From IMG/VR virus record IMGVR_UViG_3300021197_001974, positions 1-58,463 of that record: DNA of 58,463 nt; one strand, 5' to 3'. Source of the stretch: a virus. The position numbers and the translations under genes are program-made. Each line of letters starts with the position of its first letter. Position 1 is the stretch's first letter. The notes below the pieces were generated by a model, which worked only from the letters and a program-made list of their open reading frames with translations, searched no databases and was not told where the DNA came from. This document shows, in pieces, positions 53,751 to 58,463 of this stretch.

Positions 53751-55030
53751 TACTCACCACTCATTAGGGATGCAAACATGTCATCTATTTCTCTCTGGTC
53801 AGAGGTAAAGGAAAATTCAGTTGATACTAAATCTACAAAATTCTTATACATACCGTCTTCGCTAAAGTTTTCTTTAATGTGTTTCTGTAGTGCATTAGCC
53901 ATCTTTACATGTCGGCGATAATTGACCACAGCATCCCTAATTTTCTTCTTATAACTGACCTCCTTGGCGTAACTCCACATCGCATTTTCATCCAAAACAC
54001 CACCCCAGACTGCTTCTGGTTGAATCGGGGATAAATCATAGTCAACGGGCAAGAAGCAGGGAAGAGTTTTCTTTACACTCTTTCCTTTTCTCTTAACTTT
54101 TCTGGGTGCAACCAGAAAGTCTAGATGACCGCTCCAGTTTGGTGCCACGACCAAGACCCCATTATATGCAGCTTCAAAAATAGGTAGCCCAAAGCCTTCT
54201 CCGTGTGCCAAAGAAACCATACATTTAATTTTTGAATTTTGATATAGACCATTCATCTCTTCAAGGGTCATATAACCATGTAGTAGGTGGACCTTACACT
54301 TTCTATCAGGATAATCTCTTAATATTTCATTTAACTTATCCTGCGTTAAAAGTTTATCTACATGACAGTTCTTCATGATGTTTGTTTTGACAACAAGTCC
54401 CACTTCATCATCTTTAAATTCTTCAATCCACCACCTAACAGTGTTTTCTAGGTTTTTTCTGATACCCCACTGGGCGACGACCAAAAAATTAAAATCATAT
54501 TCTAGGTTTAAATTGATATCAACAGCTGTACAACTTCTTACCGGATAATGTGCAACTCCAACTGGTGTTTGAACACTAACATCTACAATCTCTTCAGTTT
54601 CGGTATTCTTAGCCTTAAAGACAGTGTTAACGATTACTTCCCGCGAAAAATTAGAAATCGTTACGATCTTATCCATTAAGGCGCACTTTTCAATCCACTG
54701 GGGAGCGATTCGGGTTGTCTCTATTCCTGCAGTATATCCAATGTTTATGGGCGCGAGCTTTTCCCATTCATTTGGAATCGTAATCTGCAAAGATGCGTCA
54801 AACTGTATTCCAGATTGAGTTGCTGATATGGTTTTTCTTATCAATTGATCAATCCAATCGCGATCTGGGTCATTAGGCATGAGCCAGCTGCTCTTTCCCC
54901 AGTTTGTTGGATGAAGGTAGACATCAAAGAGGTCTGGGCGTGTTAACAAAGACCTAAGCGCGAATCTAGACTGTTCCCCATAACCAGTCTGTGAGAGAGC
55001 TGGTCCTCTAACAAGAATTGATTTTGTCAT
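53750..55030 (-). CDS. GT4-type glycosyltransferase
   Basis: 426 residues from the ATG at 55030 (MTKSILVRGPALSQTGYGEQ). This start gives the ATGA overlap typical of the block; an in-frame start at 55051 would add seven residues. It has an N-terminal acceptor loop (SQTGYGEQ), HLLHGYMTLEEMNGLYQNS, and SLAHGEGFGLPIFEAAYNGV, with the E-x7-E donor motif. A run of Lys and Arg near residue 305 is unusual. GT4 enzymes of this type build surface or particle glycans. The donor is not predicted. Confidence 0.85.
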   Translation of the reverse strand: MTKSILVRGPALSQTGYGEQSRFALRSLLTRPDLFDVYLHPTNWGKSSWLMPNDPDRDWIDQLIRKTISATQSGIQFDASLQITIPNEWEKLAPINIGYTAGIETTRIAPQWIEKCALMDKIVTISNFSREVIVNTVFKAKNTETEEIVDVSVQTPVGVAHYPVRSCTAVDINLNLEYDFNFLVVAQWGIRKNLENTVRWWIEEFKDDEVGLVVKTNIMKNCHVDKLLTQDKLNEILRDYPDRKCKVHLLHGYMTLEEMNGLYQNSKIKCMVSLAHGEGFGLPIFEAAYNGVLVVAPNWSGHLDFLVAPRKVKRKGKSVKKTLPCFLPVDYDLSPIQPEAVWGGVLDENAMWSYAKEVSYKKKIRDAVVNYRRHVKMANALQKHIKENFSEDGMYKNFVDLVSTEFSFTSDQREIDDMFASLMSGE

Positions 55031-56295
55031 TTTAGTTCTATCATCTCCCAAGTGTTATAATTTTTTCTAGTATCCCAAGATCCATATTTCTCTACCACGC
55101 CATCAATAACCTTTTCCCATTTAGATCCAAAGTCTTTGAACCCATAGTTTTTTAGTACGTGTTCTCTGCCCGCTGAGCCGAGAAGTTGACGTTCTTCCTT
55201 GGAAAAATTATAAAATGTCCTCAATGCAGCGACAAACTGCTTTTCTGATATTCTATCCTCATAGATATATGGAACCTCCTGTGAGCCGATGATAGACTGC
55301 GAGGACGGCTTAATTCCAATTCCAAACCAGGTCTCTCCATTTGTTACTTGTTCCTGCAAGCCTCCTGTCATATTGACAATTATCGGAGTTTCGCATGCCA
55401 AAGATTCAAAAGTCGCGAGACCGAAACCCTCAGCATCTGAAATGTTTATAGTGCAGTCTGCCATGTTATACAGCATCGCGAGATGATCTGGTGGGATCTT
55501 CTGGGAAGAGAGCATAATCTCTCCATTGGTTAAGTTTAATCTTTGCAGAATATGAACTAGATCTTGTCCATGTGGATCTTTTGGATCTGTGTGCATGATC
55601 AAGCGAGCCTTATCGTGTCCAACTTCATCTAAAAAGCTCTTAAACCACCAGATAAGACTACCACTTTGCTTTCTTCTCGCGTTCCTATTGTTCCAGAAGA
55701 AGATCATCCTATCATCGTCGTCGTCGACCATAAGAGTTGATCTCTTAAAGCCAGCAACATCTTCTGGCGATAACTTTTTAAATATATCTGTGTCTACAGC
55801 GTGCGGTAGGTAATGCTCATCAACTTCTGGCGACACTGTTCTTACAATATCGCTGGTGACTTTGGAGATTGATGCGATTACATCATTAGAATCATACCAT
55901 CTTTTGTTAAAGTATGGATGAGGGTAATTATCCCATACATGATAATAGACCATCGGCACTACCGACCTAATTTCATTTTCCATTTCCCATAACCACCCGT
56001 AAAACCTCGGATCTGTCATGAACCAAAGAATATCCGGCTTATGGTTGATCAAGAAGGACCTAACCATATCCGGATTTCCATATCCATCTACTGGATATAC
56101 AATAAAATCGTTATTCCATGGCTCCACCATTGATGGAGAATAATTTTGATGTTTAATCGCCCCAGCCAAACAAATAAAGCGATACTTACCAGTCTTAAGC
56201 ATCGCCTCAATAAAATATTTAGTTTGTGTGCCAACCCCAGATGGTGATAGGGGGTGATCAGAGATGACCATAATGGTCTTTTTGTCTTGTGTCAT
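55027..56295 (-). CDS. GT4-type glycosyltransferase
   Basis: 422 residues. An acceptor-loop motif HPLSPSGVGTQT is near the start, LPHAVDTDIF is central, and IFFWNNRNARRKQSGSLIWW begins the C-terminal domain. The donor motif INISDAEGFGLATFESLACETP shows the family's E-x7-E. Close relatives are frequent in marine T4-like phages. It is the first glycan-block gene to be transcribed, three bases after the nuclease gene, and it overlaps the next GT4 gene by four bases. Confidence 0.86.
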   Translation of the reverse strand: MTQDKKTIMVISDHPLSPSGVGTQTKYFIEAMLKTGKYRFICLAGAIKHQNYSPSMVEPWNNDFIVYPVDGYGNPDMVRSFLINHKPDILWFMTDPRFYGWLWEMENEIRSVVPMVYYHVWDNYPHPYFNKRWYDSNDVIASISKVTSDIVRTVSPEVDEHYLPHAVDTDIFKKLSPEDVAGFKRSTLMVDDDDDRMIFFWNNRNARRKQSGSLIWWFKSFLDEVGHDKARLIMHTDPKDPHGQDLVHILQRLNLTNGEIMLSSQKIPPDHLAMLYNMADCTINISDAEGFGLATFESLACETPIIVNMTGGLQEQVTNGETWFGIGIKPSSQSIIGSQEVPYIYEDRISEKQFVAALRTFYNFSKEERQLLGSAGREHVLKNYGFKDFGSKWEKVIDGVVEKYGSWDTRKNYNTWEMIELK

Positions 56296-56298
56296 TTA

Positions 56299-57069
56299 TT
56301 ACCTACAATGTTCAGTTTTGTGAAACTCGCATCCCCGACATGACAGTCGGTTCTTGATATGCTTCTTTTTCTGTATATTGTATATGGCTTTGTTCAATAA
56401 TTTAAGGGCATTTTCAGTTTTTCTTGGTCCGCTGGTGACTCGGAAGATCTCAACATGATCTTTTTTAGCTGTTCGTTTAATCAAAGCGAAATGGGTTTCA
56501 ACCATCTTCGGGTCGATATTGTGCTTGCGAGCAAAGTGATGCTTATAGAGTGTAAGTTGATATGTAACCATCGGGTCGGAGCGGCGGCGCGAGTCCCATC
56601 CCCAAGACGTCGTCTTCCAATCAATGACATGATATTTACCGTCCGCAGTCTTCACCACAAGGTCAATGAACCCCTTAAATAGGTATTCCACGCCCTCTAT
56701 GGGCTCGTAGAGCCTCTCCTCTGCCGAAACCACCTCATAGTCCCCGAAATACTCTGACAGGGCAGGAACAGGCATCCCAGCCAGTTCTTTACCCTGAGTC
56801 TCCATTTCTGTGACGAGTGATTGTTTAAGCTCTACCCCGTCAATGAGAAGACCCTCAATCTCTTTCTCAAAAGCCTTGGTGAATAGTTCGCTTTCCTTGC
56901 CTGCAGGCAGTGTGCCTAAGACCCGCTGTTCACAGACCTCGTGAATAGCGCTACCAAAGGCGGTATGCTCGCTGCCGACAAAGCCCTTGAGCTTGTCGAT
57001 ATTTACTAGCTTGTGGTAATAGGCGCACTTCGCCCAGTTCTTGAGTTCAGAGAATGATATGTGTTGCAT
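56299..57069 (-). CDS. Cas4/RecB-like PD-(D/E)XK nuclease
   Basis: 256 residues. Nuclease motifs are FGSAIHE with His43, FKGFIDLVV with Asp136, VIDWKTT with Asp150 and Lys152, and the QLTLY helix at 171-175. C15 with C244, C247 and C255 (CRGC then EHC) form a four-Cys set like the iron-sulfur site of Cas4 and AddB proteins. These enzymes cut DNA ends, often as exonucleases in recombination. Here it probably serves phage recombination or replication. No Cas genes or arrays are present, so a CRISPR role is unlikely. Confidence 0.87.
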   Translation of the reverse strand: MQHISFSELKNWAKCAYYHKLVNIDKLKGFVGSEHTAFGSAIHEVCEQRVLGTLPAGKESELFTKAFEKEIEGLLIDGVELKQSLVTEMETQGKELAGMPVPALSEYFGDYEVVSAEERLYEPIEGVEYLFKGFIDLVVKTADGKYHVIDWKTTSWGWDSRRRSDPMVTYQLTLYKHHFARKHNIDPKMVETHFALIKRTAKKDHVEIFRVTSGPRKTENALKLLNKAIYNIQKKKHIKNRLSCRGCEFHKTEHCR

Positions 57070-57071
57070 TT

Positions 57072-57380
57072 TTATTTTTTTGAATTAGTTGTTTTTTTAG
57101 CACGAGGTTTTGCGACTCTTTTAGGAGGGCGTTTCTTAAAAACCCAAGTACCTTTGTGTTTAGAGTTTTTATCTGAATTCGTAACAAACGTCTCTTCTAA
57201 AAGCTCTCCGATGTCATAGCCATGATTTAGTAGATGGTCCATAACGCTGTTTGTTCGTACTTTATAGGTCTTGTCAAAGTCTCTATTTCTCTTTGGAAGC
57301 TCCACCTCACATACTATTTTATCACTTTCTTCAAAAATGTCAATAGCTATTTTTTCCATTAACCTAATAATTCGTGTCAT
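57072..57380 (-). CDS. small basic protein of unknown function
   Basis: 102 residues. The body is mixed alpha/beta (IAIDIFEESDKIVCEVEL, then VMDHLLNHGYDIGELLEE). The last 25 residues are very rich in Lys and Arg (KKRPPKRVAKPRAKKT), suggesting nucleic-acid binding, which is inference. The ATG at 57380 overlaps the upstream stop by one base (TAATG); a second ATG at 57359 is possible. I do not recognise a family. Confidence 0.6.
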   Translation of the reverse strand: MTRIIRLMEKIAIDIFEESDKIVCEVELPKRNRDFDKTYKVRTNSVMDHLLNHGYDIGELLEETFVTNSDKNSKHKGTWVFKKRPPKRVAKPRAKKTTNSKK

Positions 57381-58078
57381 TATAGTTCCTCTAATTCATC
57401 TATCTTGATGTAACATGACGGCGAGAGCTTCTTCACATACTCCCTTTCTTTTAAGAAGAAATACTCAAAACTCTCTGCAAAATATTCGGACAAGGACGTG
57501 ATACTATAGGGGGTCAAAAACAATCCAATTGTTAACTGGGTCAACAAGGGGTACCCAACCTCTTGAAACAAGAACATATCAAAGTCCTGTGAATACTCTG
57601 TCTCCATAAAATCTTTTGGAAGGACTTGAAAGCCCTCTGCCTTTAGAAGGTAGAAAAGTCTTTGCCTTTTGCCTAAAAACTCGCGAGCAATCTTCTGATC
57701 TCCATAGATCTCACTACCATATGTTTTTTCTGCTAAGTGGGATATCTCATGTACCATATCATCAATGAAATCTTCGTTATCATCCTGATCATTTGAGATA
57801 TATATCGCACCTTCGCGATAGAAAGCATTTATCTGTCTCTCCTTGAACTCTGGAAAGGTCCCTATAAATACCGAGTCAAGTCCGTAAGAGAAATGTCGTG
57901 GGACTGTTTTTTCAATCCTGTCTAAACAATATGGGAGGTCAATCTCCTCTGGCAGCGGGTCTTTAACCAGGACCACTGCATCATCGTATAGAGTAAACTC
58001 TTTATGTGCTTGAAGTGCCTTTGTCGCAGTTTCGGTTATATAGATCTCAAGGTGTCGTCTGGTTATGTTTATTTTCAT
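57380..58078 (-). CDS. putative HEXXH metalloprotease (anthrax lethal factor-like gluzincin)
   Basis: 232 residues. The zinc motif is H110-E-I-S-H114 in DMVHEISHLAEKTYG. A third ligand is likely in LSEYFAESFEYFFL at 196-209, whose E-[FY]-F-A-E-[AS]-F pattern resembles the last zinc helix of lethal factor-type peptidases. No signal peptide is seen, so it should act in the host cytosol. Possible roles are processing of a phage protein or cutting a host target. The start overlaps the upstream gene by 32 bases, and no better start is visible. Confidence 0.72.
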   Translation of the reverse strand: MKINITRRHLEIYITETATKALQAHKEFTLYDDAVVLVKDPLPEEIDLPYCLDRIEKTVPRHFSYGLDSVFIGTFPEFKERQINAFYREGAIYISNDQDDNEDFIDDMVHEISHLAEKTYGSEIYGDQKIAREFLGKRQRLFYLLKAEGFQVLPKDFMETEYSQDFDMFLFQEVGYPLLTQLTIGLFLTPYSITSLSEYFAESFEYFFLKEREYVKKLSPSCYIKIDELEEL

Positions 58079-58340
58079 TTTGATTTAATTCAAGATCACA
58101 CAAGGCTTGGTGGTATCCGCGAAGAAAGTTTTCACCGGCGACCGCCATGGTAAATTCAGGAAAATCTTTTGCTAAAGTCTCCACTATCATCTCAACAGTT
58201 ACATTGCCATCTTCAGGATTATGCTTCTCGCCTACGTAGTTTACGAGCCAAATTTTTAATTCGTTGTCGCCCTCAACTGTTTCTCTTAGCTCCGGGTTGT
58301 CCCACTCATCAAGCCCCTCTGTTTTAATTTCTTCTTTCAT
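58047..58340 (-). CDS. conserved acidic phage protein of unknown function
   Basis: 97 residues, acidic over the first half (EGLDEWDNPELRETVEGD). The C-terminal half has VEMIVETLAKDFPEFTMAVA followed by ENFLRGYHQAL, a motif I associate with unnamed small proteins of marine T4-like phages. No enzymatic residues are evident. The ATG overlaps the stop of the PhoH-like gene by one base (TAATG). Confidence 0.65.
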   Translation of the reverse strand: MKEEIKTEGLDEWDNPELRETVEGDNELKIWLVNYVGEKHNPEDGNVTVEMIVETLAKDFPEFTMAVAGENFLRGYHQALCDLELNQNENKHNQTTP

Positions 58341-58463
58341 TATAATATTTTGGCTGCCAATGTTGCAACCTTTGACCTTTCTCCTCGTCGTAGGGTGACA
58401 TGTCCTGATAGGTCGAATGATTTAAATTTTTCAACCGCATATGTTAGTCCATTGGATGTCTGG
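58340..58463 (-). CDS. phoH: PhoH-like ATPase, C-terminal end only
   Basis: An open frame enters from the right edge and ends at the TAA at 58340-58342, giving the last 40 residues. The end reads SNGLTYAVEKFKSF, then GHVTLRRGERSKVATLAAKI. This G-L-x-Y-x-V-E-[KR]-F-K ... G-H-V-x-L-x-[RK]-G-E-R-S pattern is the normal C-terminus of PhoH/YlaK-type P-loop ATPases, which are very common in marine phages. The Walker motifs lie outside the window. The stop overlaps the next start by one base. Confidence 0.72.
   Translation of the reverse strand, partial: QTSNGLTYAVEKFKSFDLSGHVTLRRGERSKVATLAAKIL

Noticed and set aside
56299-57069. Cas4-like nuclease as a sign of a CRISPR-Cas system
   Set aside because: No Cas1, Cas2 or repeat-spacer array is visible, and such nucleases are common replication or recombination enzymes of T4-like phages.
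1-58463. Stop-codon reassignment, as in some large phages
   Set aside because: TAA, TAG and TGA all end genes cleanly (for example TAG at 35319-35321, TGA at 33678-33680, TAA at 445-447), and no gene needs read-through.

Overview
The window looks like part of a large T4-like (contractile-tailed) bacteriophage, probably uncultured and marine. The evidence is a T4-type baseplate set (gp25-like and gp6-like wedge proteins, a zinc peptidase with an OB-like domain, a spike-like protein), a gp55-like late sigma factor, a RuvC-like resolvase at the left edge and the C-terminus of a PhoH-like ATPase at the right edge. All supported genes are on the minus strand, so transcription runs from high to low coordinates. 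TAA, TAG and TGA all act as stops, so there is no sign of code reassignment. No tRNA, CRISPR array, insertion sequence or host gene was seen. No photosynthesis gene is present, so a cyanobacterial host cannot be claimed.

Reading in the transcribed direction. (1) 56.3-58.5 kb: small replication and accessory genes, namely the PhoH-like tail, a conserved acidic protein, a HEXXH metalloprotease-like protein, a basic protein and a Cas4/RecB-like PD-(D/E)XK nuclease. (2) 35.3-56.3 kb: an unbroken 21-kb block of 20 genes for nucleotide-sugar synthesis and glycan assembly. It holds several GT-B glycosyltransferases, a GT-B/GT2 fusion, a GT15-like mannosyltransferase, a GT11-like fucosyltransferase, gmd and fcl (GDP-mannose to GDP-L-fucose), a truncated nucleotide-sugar 6-dehydrogenase, four further SDR epimerases or dehydratases, a C-methyltransferase, two DegT aminotransferases (one half-size), a Gfo/Idh oxidoreductase, a hexapeptide acyltransferase, an MBL-fold hydrolase and a small Mpo1/DUF962 membrane protein. 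(3) 33.4-35.3 kb: small regulatory genes, including the sigma factor, an FmdB-type zinc ribbon, a membrane-anchored coiled coil and a 55-residue coiled-coil ORF. (4) 0.4-33.4 kb: virion structural genes, including proteins of 2945, 2367, 1152 and 1028 residues. (5) 1-445: the N-terminal part of a RuvC-like nuclease.

Most gene junctions overlap by a few bases (ATGA or TAATG) or lie within 10 bases, which suggests extensive translational coupling. The longest non-coding stretch is only 87 bases (3724-3810). The glycan block sits directly upstream of the sigma and baseplate genes. It could build a glycan on the particle, on long tail proteins such as the LamG-bearing 2945-residue protein, or on the infected cell surface. 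The sequence does not decide among these. The most unusual items are the GT15-like and GT11-like transferases with a complete GDP-fucose module, the embedded Mpo1-like protein, the half-size aminotransferase next to the MBL-fold hydrolase, and the two giant virion proteins.
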